A DNA stretch of 17,418 nt, taken from assembly GCA_031265645.1 (NCBI GenBank), contig JAISCJ010000128.1, positions 1 to 17,418 on the forward strand, in the 5' to 3' direction. Under the pieces are notes generated by a model. That model made no database searches. It saw only the letters and a program-made list of their open reading frames with translations, and was not told the origin of the DNA. The translations under genes were made by a program, and so were the position numbers. Positions 1 through 7,678 of this stretch are shown here, in pieces (the first letter of the stretch is position 1; the number at the start of each line of letters is the position of its first letter). The DNA comes from Holosporales bacterium. Its GTDB lineage: Bacteria > Pseudomonadota > Alphaproteobacteria > BNTO01.

Positions 1-3000
1 CTTAGTGTAACTGGAGACCAAACATTGTGCTTGCTAAATAGTACTTCCTCATCGGCAAAAATATCGGGATCTGGTAGCTTGACTCTAACTGGGGAAAGCG
101 AGTACGCCGGTACTTTTCATGATCCTGTTCCTTTTGTAATTGCAAAAGGTGCAAAGTTCACGATTATAGGAGGGGAGCGCAACTGTTTGGCCATTGGAGT
201 AAATGGAATTTTGCAAATAAAGGATGCAAGTCAGAGGATTACATTACGTGGTGATGGAGAAGTCTACTCTGACCACGATGTTACGTTGGGCAGTAGTTGG
301 GACCAAACTTATACAGGAACCTGGACAGGAAAAGGAAATATCATCAACGCAGAGAATCGCACATATACGATTGGTGGGGAATTTCAAGCTCATACGGGAA
401 ATATTTATTCATCCGCGGGATGTCTTGTGCTGACGAAAGACGCTGTGCTTGGAAGTGGTTTACTTCGCGTGACTAATTCTTTGTTAATGCCGTATGCAAC
501 GAAAAATATAAACGGTGCACTGGAGCTAAAAAATGCTATCGTGCGCACGTCCACGGATATGCAGATCACTACGCAAGTGACCGTTGAAGATGCTGCGACG
601 TTTGACGTAATGGATAAAACGTTGGTTTTAGCGCGCCCGATTAATTGCAATGTTCAGATCAACAAAACTGGAAATGGTTCGTTGCTTTTATACGACAACT
701 ATGCTCAGCCGATTAGGCTTGCGGTGAATGCTGGCGATGTTGAAATCTATGGGACGTTGCATCCTGAAACACAGCTGGCGGTTACTGGACTCTGCGCAAT
801 AGAGCAACAGCAAACGGTTAAAGACCTAAGTGGAACAGGAACCCTTGCGTTGCTGAATAGCATAACTTTGCAGAGCCAAAACCCAATAGAGTTTGCTGGA
901 ACAATCATTGGCACGCAAAATTTGATTTTGGCTGAAGGGACAACGGCTTCGTTCACAAACGCTGCCTGGAGTGAGCTTTTTGTCGGCAGGATTGTCCTTG
1001 AGAAAAACAGCGTGCTGAATTTGCTTGGAGACCAAGTCATTCGTCAAATCAATGGTAAGGGGACTTTAAATTTGCAAGGTGCCAACTTGACTATGCAAAT
1101 GAACGCAAATCAAAGCTTTTCTGGGACTTTTGAAAATGTCGGGATTTTGACATTTGAAAATATGGACGCTTTAACATCTGAAGACATATTTACATTCGCG
1201 ATGAAAGAAAAGTTTGATTATGCGCAACTTGTCGTGAAAGGGAAGACCGTTTTGCAAGTTGAGTGTCCAGCAATTTTTGATAGGTTGCATGTTGAGCAGG
1301 GTGGAACTGCAATCTTTGCAAAGGTGGTATCTGGACGCGCATTGACCGGGAGCGGGGATATAACCTTAAATGAAAATCTATCCCTTGAACTGCAGCAAAA
1401 CTGTATATTTGACGGGGATCTAAAAGGCTCGAAAACAATCAACCTTCTGGGGATGGGGGAGCTTACGCTAAATGATGCAAAATCCTTTACAGGATTGGTG
1501 AACGTTAAGAATCCTGCGTTAAATTTGGGGGCAAGCTCAACGTTAACAAGCCATGTGGTTGTTAATATTGATGCTGGTTGCGTATTGAGAATGAATTCGG
1601 ATCAAAGCTTGTCTGATATAGTCGGTGGTGGTATAGCGGATCTGCAAGGGCATACATTGCGCCTTTTACAAAATACGGATTCTAGCGAGCCTTTTTATGG
1701 CGATTTCACGTCTGGTAAATTAATTATTGATTCGTTTACCCCATGGTCTTGGAGTGGAACGACTAAGGATTTTGACGGCATCCTTGAAGTTACAGCGCGG
1801 TCACGCCTTGTGCTGCAAAGCATCACTTCGCTTAAGTCGATTGTATTGGCTTGTAATGGCGAGGTTGAAACAACTGCGCCAATTGAGCTGAAGACGCTGC
1901 AAGGTACGGGGACACTCAAGCACTCTGCAACTTTTTCTGTCTTTGAAGATTCTAATTTTGCTGGCAACATCGAAGGAAAGGACCTATTTAAAGTTGTTAG
2001 TGGGCGCTTTGCTTGGCGCGGCGCCTACAAGTTACCAAGCGGGTTGGAGGTATACTCTGTGTTCGAGGCGCATTCAAAGCTTGATCAAAACGATCCTATC
2101 CTTTTGCACGATAACAGCGAGCTCAACCTGTTTGTTGACCACGAATTTGCAAATTTGCAGGGAACAGGTGTTGTTGACGCCAACAGAAAATGTGTTGCGT
2201 TCTTTGGTGAAGTTTCGTTTGATGGCAAAATACAGAATACTGGTGAAGTAAATATTCAAGGGAAAATCGTCATTAATAACATATCTGACTGCCAGCTTTT
2301 GAAAATATCTGAAAATTCATCACTAACACTAAATACAAGCACTGGATTGCAACAACTTGCATTGAGCGCCAATAGCTTATTGTCATTGAAGGCAGCTGAA
2401 ACGTTCCGTAAGTCGTTAAGCGGCGAAGGACGGATTAATTGCAACGGAAACACGCTTACGCTATCTGGATTAGATGAAACATCTGAATTCAGTGGCGATA
2501 TAGAGGAATGCAAGTTGGTTTTGGAAAATCACCATCTAGTGTTTAGTGGGCAGGGAAGGAAATATTTGATTGGAGAAATACACTTAAAAGGTACATCAAT
2601 CTTCGACGTAGCTGATGTGATTTCCTTGAACGAGGAGGAATATGTTTTTGTCGAGCAAGATGCGCAATTTAATATGCAAGGGCGCCAGTGTATTAGCAAA
2701 ACACAAGGCACAGGAACCATTAAGTTTGAAGATTTAACGATTCAGCCTAAAGATGATTTTGCCTTTGGTGGACAGTTTGTAAGCGAAAAGAGTTTAACCT
2801 TTAAAAATATTGGAGATTCTGCTCGTACTATTACCCTAGAAGGAAAGTCTGATTCGTTTGTTGGGGAGATTTGCTGTGATGGATTAACCATAGACATGTT
2901 GGGGACGTGCACCTGGCAGAACAAGTTGCTAAAGCTGCAGCATCAAGCCAACTTGATTATACATAATTCGGACACTTTGGGGGCATTGTCTACAATCGTA

Positions 3001-4269
3001 GTCGCAGGTCAAAACACTTTAACCTTAGGCGAAGATCTTTTGAACTTGCGCCAACGCGTACTTCTTTCCAGTGGTTCTGAGCTGATTGTTGACGTCGGCG
3101 AATATACTGGTATGCTTTCTGGGGATATCATTGGGACGTCCATACTTAAAAAAGTTGGCTCTGGCGTCCTGAATATTGGCTATGACAGTGATTTTTCAGG
3201 CAATTACAACGTAACAAGCGGAAAACTCTGTGTAACAAGCGATATGACTCATCGGTTTGGTTTTAATATTGACAGTGACAGTTCAGTCGATGTTACTCAA
3301 AATGTTTTACTGCACACCTTGACCGGAACTGGATGCATGGATTTGTCCGCAAACGCTAATGTCAAACTTTATGTTGCAAGCGATATCAGCATTAACACTT
3401 CGATAAACAATGGAACGCTTGAAATGCTGACAGACACCGATGGGGTAAAGAACGTCGAGTTTGAGGCAAACTTGTATGCTGATACGCTGATGGTTGGCAA
3501 TAATGTTACTCTTCATGCGTCCCGTTTGCACGAACATGTGAATGCTGACATATTTGGGGCTTTGAATTGTGAATCGCAGTGCTTTATGAGTTTAAACGTA
3601 ACTGGCAAAGTTACTGCGAATAAACTGAGCATAATTGGAGATAATGCAAATTCAATTCTGCGTGGGGAAGTTAATGCCAATAGTATTACTTATCGTAATA
3701 GCACAAACGATACGCTATTGGGGTTGTTCGACGGGGTTCAACTTGAGTCATTGCAAGTAGAGCAGGGCGTTGCCTTCATGAACAGTACTGCAAAAATTGG
3801 GAATGTATCAGTTGACAAATCTGGGGAGTTCTATGGTGTTGGCGAACTTGAATCGCTTACTTTTTCGGGACTTGTTACACCAGGGCGTTTGCAAGACTAT
3901 GTTGCTGAAGGGGAATCTTTGTTTGGCGCGCTTCAAGTTAAAAATGTCTCGATTGGGCACAGTGCAAAGTTACAGTGCTTGCTTCCTAGTCGTAATGAGT
4001 CTTTTTACGGAGGTCTGCACATCAGTGAATCGATCGAAAATTTGCAAAACCTGTCAATTATTTTGACAGCAGAAACGGTTGACGAAATTAAAAATCAAGC
4101 GTGTGTACTAATGACTCTTCCACCGCAACGAGTGGCAGAAGAACTTCCGCACATCGATTTTAATGCAGGAATATGTCCTTTGCTCGAGTCTCCACAGGAT
4201 TCGTTGCAACTGACGGTGGTTCAAGATCAGCTGATTTTATATGCTGGGGATCTCACTCTTAAAAAGTGA
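1..4269 (+). CDS. Autotransporter-passenger-like beta-helix surface protein, 5' end outside window
   Basis: The reading frame is open from base 1 (the first TTG, at 25, is only an internal codon), so the gene starts upstream; 1,422 codons are visible. The sequence is a long run of short beta strands rich in G, N, T, L and V. The motif L-x-G-x-G-x-[LIV] recurs near bases 826, 1048, 1342, 1618, 1897, 2155, 2416, 2701 and 3319, mostly 75-97 codons apart, and is usually followed by F-x-G (for example FAGTI, FSGTF, FDGDL, FAGNI, FDGKI, FSGDI). A typical autotransporter-associated strand repeat sits near 3112-3231. This predicts a right-handed beta-helix, as in type V passenger domains. The last 140 residues still look like beta-helix with a TPG turn, and the protein ends LILYAGDLTLKK without the roughly 250-residue barrel and terminal aromatic residue expected of a classical autotransporter. 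It is probably a surface or secreted adhesin; substrate and export route are unknown. Confidence 0.85.
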   Translation, partial: LSVTGDQTLCLLNSTSSSAKISGSGSLTLTGESEYAGTFHDPVPFVIAKGAKFTIIGGERNCLAIGVNGILQIKDASQRITLRGDGEVYSDHDVTLGSSWDQTYTGTWTGKGNIINAENRTYTIGGEFQAHTGNIYSSAGCLVLTKDAVLGSGLLRVTNSLLMPYATKNINGALELKNAIVRTSTDMQITTQVTVEDAATFDVMDKTLVLARPINCNVQINKTGNGSLLLYDNYAQPIRLAVNAGDVEIYGTLHPETQLAVTGLCAIEQQQTVKDLSGTGTLALLNSITLQSQNPIEFAGTIIGTQNLILAEGTTASFTNAAWSELFVGRIVLEKNSVLNLLGDQVIRQINGKGTLNLQGANLTMQMNANQSFSGTFENVGILTFENMDALTSEDIFTFAMKEKFDYAQLVVKGKTVLQVECPAIFDRLHVEQGGTAIFAKVVSGRALTGSGDITLNENLSLELQQNCIFDGDLKGSKTINLLGMGELTLNDAKSFTGLVNVKNPALNLGASSTLTSHVVVNIDAGCVLRMNSDQSLSDIVGGGIADLQGHTLRLLQNTDSSEPFYGDFTSGKLIIDSFTPWSWSGTTKDFDGILEVTARSRLVLQSITSLKSIVLACNGEVETTAPIELKTLQGTGTLKHSATFSVFEDSNFAGNIEGKDLFKVVSGRFAWRGAYKLPSGLEVYSVFEAHSKLDQNDPILLHDNSELNLFVDHEFANLQGTGVVDANRKCVAFFGEVSFDGKIQNTGEVNIQGKIVINNISDCQLLKISENSSLTLNTSTGLQQLALSANSLLSLKAAETFRKSLSGEGRINCNGNTLTLSGLDETSEFSGDIEECKLVLENHHLVFSGQGRKYLIGEIHLKGTSIFDVADVISLNEEEYVFVEQDAQFNMQGRQCISKTQGTGTIKFEDLTIQPKDDFAFGGQFVSEKSLTFKNIGDSARTITLEGKSDSFVGEICCDGLTIDMLGTCTWQNKLLKLQHQANLIIHNSDTLGALSTIVVAGQNTLTLGEDLLNLRQRVLLSSGSELIVDVGEYTGMLSGDIIGTSILKKVGSGVLNIGYDSDFSGNYNVTSGKLCVTSDMTHRFGFNIDSDSSVDVTQNVLLHTLTGTGCMDLSANANVKLYVASDISINTSINNGTLEMLTDTDGVKNVEFEANLYADTLMVGNNVTLHASRLHEHVNADIFGALNCESQCFMSLNVTGKVTANKLSIIGDNANSILRGEVNANSITYRNSTNDTLLGLFDGVQLESLQVEQGVAFMNSTAKIGNVSVDKSGEFYGVGELESLTFSGLVTPGRLQDYVAEGESLFGALQVKNVSIGHSAKLQCLLPSRNESFYGGLHISESIENLQNLSIILTAETVDEIKNQACVLMTLPPQRVAEELPHIDFNAGICPLLESPQDSLQLTVVQDQLILYAGDLTLKK

Positions 4270-4272
4270 GAT
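4250..4272 (+). terminator. Hairpin over the adhesin stop codon
   Basis: ATCTCACT (4250-4257) and AGTGAGAT (4265-4272) form a perfect 8-bp stem with a 7-base loop, overlapping the TGA at 4267-4269. No T-run follows, so it is at best a weak intrinsic terminator or a 3'-end stabilising hairpin. Confidence 0.4.
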
Positions 4273-4314
4273 GAGACGTAAAAGTCGGGATATTCTTGTT
4301 ACTGTTAATATTCT

Positions 4315-4382
4315 ACTAATGTCTGTCTCCGCCAGATTAAAAGATTAACATAATTTAAAGACAAGAATCGACATACATTAGT
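4315..4382. repeat. Palindromic dispersed repeat, copy 1
   Basis: The left end ACTAATGTCTGTC and the right end GACATACATTAGT are inverted copies with one mismatch, and the pairing extends outward over TTCT/AGAA. The AT-rich centre includes TAATTTAAA. The whole 68-bp unit aligns at high identity with 5487-5553 in the same orientation. It lies 45 bp after the adhesin stop and abuts the IS30 transposase remnant. It could be a MITE-like or REP-like element. Confidence 0.8.
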
Positions 4383-4386
4383 AGAA

Positions 4387-4546
4387 GATTAATATCAGTA
4401 AAAATAACATCATAAAAACCATTGGAGCTCGCATTACGCTTGAGCTTGCGACAAATAGTCGATGCGCTGAGGCCAACACGTTCGGCAATGTATCGAAGTG
4501 AGAAATTGGTTGCTTTTAGTGATTCTCTCTACCCGACCGGATCCAT
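4387..4546 (-). pseudogene. IS30-family transposase N-terminal fragment
   Basis: Reading the minus strand from 4528 gives a helix-turn-helix segment: RESLKATNFSLRYIAERVG followed by LSASTICRKLKRN. This is the pattern of the N-terminal DNA-binding domain of IS30-family transposases (LR.IA..LG.S.STI.RE..RN). An ATG at 4546-4544 opens the same frame but an in-frame TAG at 4531-4529 breaks it after five codons. Downstream the frame runs directly into palindromic repeat copy 1, where it ends at a TAA (4357-4355). No DDE catalytic domain is present. It is a dead remnant, probably of an insertion sequence disrupted or deleted at the repeat. Confidence 0.75.
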
Positions 4547-4580
4547 TTTAGCTCTAACGGATCCTATAAAGATATGATGG

Positions 4581-4597
4581 GCGCCATATTTTGGCGC
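4581..4597. repeat. Small inverted repeat upstream of comF
   Basis: GCGCCA (4581-4586) and TGGCGC (4592-4597) form a perfect 6-bp hairpin with a 5-base loop in the AT-rich gap between the IS30 remnant and comF. The rest of 4547-4694 shows no gene and no convincing promoter. No T-run follows on either strand, so its function is unclear. Confidence 0.35.
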
Positions 4598-4694
4598 AAA
4601 TATTGTAATATATACTATCGGCTGCATTGTTGTTGATCCCTTAATACACAGTGTGTAATAATAGTATTAATGGATAGTATCGGCGCGATGTTTG

Positions 4695-5450
4695 ATGGAG
4701 TTATTTCTCGAAATATTGATGAAGATTGGGAAGATAAAAGAACTTTTATTTCCTCCAGTTTGTGCTTTTTGTGGAGCTCAAACAGAGAATTATTATTCGT
4801 TGTGCTCAAATTGCTGGTTTTCAATTAAATTTGTAAACAGAAATGTTTGCCGCTATTGTGGAACTCCTATAAAAAATGGTATGTCAGAAAAGTATAATTC
4901 AACTACGTCGAGCCAGTGCTGCAAAGAATGTAACAGAGTTGGCGTATCCGTTGACCCAGACATTGCGGCCTCCATTGTTTACGATGACTTTTCAAAAAAA
5001 TTTATATTGCGAATGAAAGAGCGCAACGATCCAAGCTTGGCTTTAGTTTTTGCTAAATTTTTTCATGAAAGCGATTTTCTCGATGTTGACTTTATTATTC
5101 CTGTGCCAATTCATCCTGGACGGCTATGGAGCCGAACATATAACCAGGCGGCACTACTTGCACAGGGAATAAAATTTTGGCACCCGGGATGTCCTGATAT
5201 TGAGCTTCACGCGCTAAAACGCCATAGATATACGCCAAAGCAAAAAGGGAAAGACGCATCTGCGAGAGCCAGAAACGTTAAAGATTGCTTTTCCGTTTCA
5301 ACTCGACGTAGGGCCATGCTTCATGGAAAGCGGATCGCAGTGCTAGACGATGTCGCTGCATCTGGATCAACTTTGATTGAATGCCGAAAGACATTATGCG
5401 AAGCCGGAGCTCAAGAGGTGCGCTGCATTGCGTTAGCGAAGACTCAATAG
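4695..5450 (+). CDS. comF: ComF-family phosphoribosyltransferase-like protein
   Basis: A 251-residue protein with the ComF layout. The N-terminus carries LFPPVCAFCG, with cysteine pairs C23/C26 and C37/C40, then C52/C55 and C75-C79, consistent with zinc-binding fingers. The C-terminal phosphoribosyltransferase-type domain has IIPVPIHPGR (residues 134-143), RYTPKQKG (178-185), RARNV (191-195) and the PRPP-type loop VLDDVAASGST (216-226). ComF proteins are linked to DNA uptake and the fate of internalised single-stranded DNA in naturally competent bacteria; many organisms carry them without known competence (family knowledge). The start is uncertain: ATG 4695 was chosen, ATG 4719 is an alternative, and neither has a good Shine-Dalgarno. 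The gene stands alone, bracketed by two copies of the palindromic repeat. Confidence 0.88.
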   Translation: MELFLEILMKIGKIKELLFPPVCAFCGAQTENYYSLCSNCWFSIKFVNRNVCRYCGTPIKNGMSEKYNSTTSSQCCKECNRVGVSVDPDIAASIVYDDFSKKFILRMKERNDPSLALVFAKFFHESDFLDVDFIIPVPIHPGRLWSRTYNQAALLAQGIKFWHPGCPDIELHALKRHRYTPKQKGKDASARARNVKDCFSVSTRRRAMLHGKRIAVLDDVAASGSTLIECRKTLCEAGAQEVRCIALAKTQ

Positions 5451-5486
5451 CCATGATTCGTTAACATTCTTTAATATTAACATTTT

Positions 5487-5553
5487 ACTAATGTCTGTCT
5501 CCCCAGCTTGAAAAATTAATATAATTTAAAATCAAGAATAGACAGACATTAGT
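5487..5553. repeat. Palindromic dispersed repeat, copy 2
   Basis: Perfect 14-bp terminal inverted repeats ACTAATGTCTGTCT (5487-5500) and AGACAGACATTAGT (5540-5553) enclose an AT-rich centre with TAATATAATTTAAA. It is nearly the same as copy 1 at 4315-4382 and in the same orientation. Like copy 1 it begins a few tens of bases after a stop codon (comF ends at 5450), so a role as a hairpin terminator cannot be separated from a mobile origin. Confidence 0.85.
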
Positions 5554-6007
5554 CTACGCTTAATATTTGCTCCCTGCACGCTCCAAGCTGTGACGCAAGT
5601 TAAATAGGGCAGACAAACATGCCGTATTGCTAGAACATACGAGAAGATTCCCTACACTACCGACGAGTAGACCTTCAACGATGCGCCTCTTCTTATCGCA
5701 GCACAAACGCGTTCTCGCCAACGAGGGCGCCCTTTCAGTCGAGTCCATGCGGCCCGACGTGAGCAATCTCGTTGGGACAAGCACTCAGCGCACCCAGCGC
5801 ACCCAGCAGGACGTTGAAATAAACAGTCCTCCTCTGGTGCAATGTCACAATTTTCCGAACTCTCATCCACAGAAATTAGTGAAAAAGACAACGCCACCGC
5901 GCAGACAGGCAGAGCGACTAGGCTAATCATGCAATTTGTGTTTTTTTGTATTCGATAAAGAGGATGATATCTAGCGCGTATATGATTGTCAATAGGTTAT
6001 TTAATTC
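5554..6007. other. Gene-poor segment with no recognised gene
   Basis: About 450 bp between the second palindromic repeat and the structured region near 6010. Base use looks richer in G+C than the neighbours, particularly around 5690-5830. Overlapping open frames exist on both strands (plus 5627-5926; minus 5930-5652 and 5784-5560), none with a Shine-Dalgarno or a recognisable domain. I looked for tmRNA, RNase P RNA and tRNA signatures and saw none. A 9-bp tandem duplication (consensus CGCTGGGTG on the minus strand) lies near 5790-5812. It may be a decayed or foreign gene. Confidence 0.5.
5652..5930 (-). CDS. Possible small cysteine-rich exported protein (doubtful)
   Basis: A 92-codon frame starting MISLVALPVCAVALSFSLIS, which resembles a signal peptide although it lacks basic residues at the start, followed by an acidic stretch (DESSENC...PEEDC) and a cysteine-rich part (PAGCAGCAEC). 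No Shine-Dalgarno is visible before the ATG at 5930. The overlapping minus frame 5784-5560 contains a glycine-rich hydrophobic segment (VEGLLVGSVGNLL), so the intact protein may once have continued in that frame and been broken by a frameshift. No family was recognised. Treat it as a candidate only. Confidence 0.22.
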   Translation of the reverse strand: MISLVALPVCAVALSFSLISVDESSENCDIAPEEDCLFQRPAGCAGCAECLSQRDCSRRAAWTRLKGRPRWRERVCAAIRRGASLKVYSSVV

Positions 6008-6046
6008 CGAGAGTAGGTGCCCGCAAAGATGCGTCGTCTACTCTCG
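6008..6046. repeat. Long stem-loop with nested inner hairpin
   Basis: CGAGAGTAG (6008-6016) pairs perfectly with CTACTCTCG (6038-6046). Inside the loop CGCA (6022-6025) pairs with TGCG (6030-6033) around AAGA. It lies about 40 bp beyond the TGA that ends the C-terminal extension of the methyltransferase-like gene, so it may mark that transcript's 3' end; neither strand has a clear T-run after it. Confidence 0.5.
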
Positions 6047-6055
6047 TAAGCTTCA

Positions 6056-6084
6056 TATATGGTTCCCATATAAAACCTAGGTTT
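6056..6084. repeat. Two adjacent perfect palindromes
   Basis: TATATGG (6056-6062) and CCATATA (6066-6072) form a 7-bp stem with a 3-base loop. They are followed directly by the 12-bp perfect palindrome AAACCTAGGTTT (6073-6084). On the minus strand these lie 3-30 bases after the TGA at 6090-6088. They may be part of a 3'-end structure or a protein-binding site. Confidence 0.45.
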
Positions 6085-6087
6085 ATT

Positions 6088-6243
6088 TCAGGGCAAAAAC
6101 TCTGACAAGCAAAGGGTTTTTCCTATGTGTTTCAGATGGGACATGTCGATACTGGACTTTTTTAACCTCTCCTCGGCAGCGTCGTTAAACCTTTGGTTTT
6201 CTGAGAGCTTGTCTCCTAATTTTTGAGAGGTTTCTACAGGCCC
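6088..6243 (-). other. In-frame 51-codon extension after an amber stop
   Basis: The TAG ending the upstream gene (6246-6244) is followed in the same frame by 51 sense codons and then TGA at 6090-6088. The encoded residues look like real protein: they begin GPVETSQKLGDKLSENQRF, continue with DAAEERLKKS, and end CLSEFLP. They are rich in K, E, Q and S and predict helix. The simplest reading is that the parent protein was about 445 residues and its last 51 have been cut off by a point mutation to TAG; readthrough or a sequencing error are alternatives. Confidence 0.6.
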
Positions 6244-7428
6244 CTATGTAATTTCTAATTGCGGTTCTGTGGAGCGCTTGTCGCAGTCGAGTATAAATGA
6301 TATCAACTCAGGAGTTCCGTAAAGTGCACCATCAGTAAACGTAAGTATTTGTCGTCCCGGCTCTTCTCTTGTCTCAAAATCAGGCTGAACACCGTTGCAT
6401 TTGAAAACGACCAGTAGAGCAGTAAGCGAATGCTCCCAATTACGATGTTCTACATGACTATACAATACAGGAATTTCAGCTCTTCCAGGTTTGTTTTTTT
6501 GAAGAACGAATTGGCATGAAACCTTACACCGGTCACCCCATATAGCAAAAGGGGTGTCTATGAATTTTAGAATGGCTAATATATTTGCATATGAACCGGA
6601 TGTTACCGTCTGGCCCTCAAATCGAAATACAAAATCATCCATAAATAAAAGTCCATTCGGACGCAAAAGGTCGTACGCCTGAACCAAAGTTCCCAAAGGA
6701 TCGACTAAAAAACGAAAGCACAGCTGGGAGGCACAAAGATCAATTCTATTGGTTAAAGAATATTTTTCCAAACGTTCCGATAGTCTCTCAAAATTACAGT
6801 GTTTTATATAGTGTATAGTACATAGCCCAGCTTCTTGTTGGTCAGGTCCTTTGGGGTTTTCTTGTTGTAAATTAAAAAAAGATACGTGAATTTGTCTTTG
6901 GGCGTACTCATTGTTAATTAAATTAACTAAATTTTTGCTGATTAGGCAATTGCGAGCACCTATGATAAGTACCAAAAATTCATTTTGTGTTGGATGGGAA
7001 TCGATATAGATTCGCAATGCGATTGACAATTTTATTTTGCAAAATCTATACTCAGCGTCTCCATCGTACCCCGAGCACCATCCGCCTCCCAAATTCCACA
7101 GATCTTGATGGTAAATGTAGTCCTCCTCTATTGCCATTTGTACGCTTCGTGGCCTATATATCCAGTTTAGTCGTGTTGGTATTATTTCCAAGTCCCTATA
7201 AAGGCGATATAAAACATTTGCAATAGAACATGTGCTCGTTGGTCTATCATCCAGGCTTCGCGCCTTGTGTTTGTCATTTGCCCCAGGGCGGACCTCAGTT
7301 TGTGCCAGACCACTTCTTAATCCTCTTTCCTGCATTTCATCTAAGCTTAGTGCCTTCATACTCTCAACGGATGAATGACTCAAAATGAAGCCCCCGATAA
7401 TAAAACAACGCAATGAAATTCTAAACAC
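6244..7428 (-). CDS. Exported SAM-methyltransferase-like protein, probably truncated by an amber codon
   Basis: 394 residues from a GTG start (7428) preceded by AGGA at a 7-base spacing. The N-terminus (FRISLRCFIIGGFILSHSS) is a plausible signal peptide or membrane anchor. The centre resembles a class I Rossmann methyltransferase. A strand-loop FLVLIIGARNCL (151-162) sits where motif I (VLDIGCGTG) is expected, then a second strand IHVSFFNLQ (180-188), then RIDLCASQLCFRFLVDPLG (228-246) at the motif IV position, and AYDLLRPNGLLFMDDF (251-266), very like the LL+PGG strand of these enzymes. The glycine-rich SAM loop is degenerate, so activity is uncertain. An exported SAM-dependent enzyme would be odd unless it is delivered to a host cell or is an inactive fold. 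The frame continues 51 codons past its TAG. It is monocistronic and divergent from rpsU. Confidence 0.7.
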   Translation of the reverse strand: MFRISLRCFIIGGFILSHSSVESMKALSLDEMQERGLRSGLAQTEVRPGANDKHKARSLDDRPTSTCSIANVLYRLYRDLEIIPTRLNWIYRPRSVQMAIEEDYIYHQDLWNLGGGWCSGYDGDAEYRFCKIKLSIALRIYIDSHPTQNEFLVLIIGARNCLISKNLVNLINNEYAQRQIHVSFFNLQQENPKGPDQQEAGLCTIHYIKHCNFERLSERLEKYSLTNRIDLCASQLCFRFLVDPLGTLVQAYDLLRPNGLLFMDDFVFRFEGQTVTSGSYANILAILKFIDTPFAIWGDRCKVSCQFVLQKNKPGRAEIPVLYSHVEHRNWEHSLTALLVVFKCNGVQPDFETREEPGRQILTFTDGALYGTPELISFILDCDKRSTEPQLEIT

Positions 7429-7458
7429 TTTGACATCCTATTTGTAATTAGTTAGAGA

Positions 7459-7487
7459 ATAGTATCACCTGTTTGTGCCATGTGCAA
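7459..7487 (-). promoter_or_regulatory. Candidate sigma-70 promoter of the methyltransferase-like gene
   Basis: On the minus strand a -35 box TTGCAC (7487-7482) is separated by 17 bases from a -10 box TACTAT (7464-7459). The start of transcription would fall about 25 bases before the GTG at 7428. The boxes match consensus at 3/6 and 4/6. Confidence 0.4.
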
Positions 7488-7644
7488 CAGAGCAGCTGTG
7501 TCGACCAGAGAGAAGCTTAACCTAAGACACGGTATCTAAAAAAAATGCTCACGTGCAAAGATGTTAGCTATAACGAATTCGTCCATAAATTCATGTCATC
7601 TATTCGTGAATGATCTTCATCATCGCAACTCAGCACGACTGTGT

Positions 7645-7650
7645 TATACT
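7645..7650 (+). promoter_or_regulatory. Candidate -10 box of rpsU
   Basis: TATACT lies 44 bases before the rpsU start and would give a leader of roughly 38 bases. The -35 region (around 7615-7628) shows no clear TTGACA match. The remaining sequence back to 7488 has no recognisable element. Confidence 0.35.
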
Positions 7651-7678
7651 GGATGCATTAGAAAACTCATAACAATCT

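Noticed and set aside
405..4066. Many 60-110 codon frames on both strands inside the adhesin gene
   Set aside because: They lie inside a single long frame with strong periodic protein motifs and have no ribosome binding sites; they are shadows.
5560..5850. Possible structural RNA (tmRNA, RNase P RNA, 6S or SRP RNA) in the G+C-richer stretch
   Set aside because: None of the hallmark conserved segments of these RNAs could be found on either strand.
5627..5926. 99-codon plus-strand frame
   Set aside because: No ribosome binding site, no recognisable domain, low-quality composition (TQRTQRTQQ arises from a DNA tandem repeat); it overlaps equally open minus frames.
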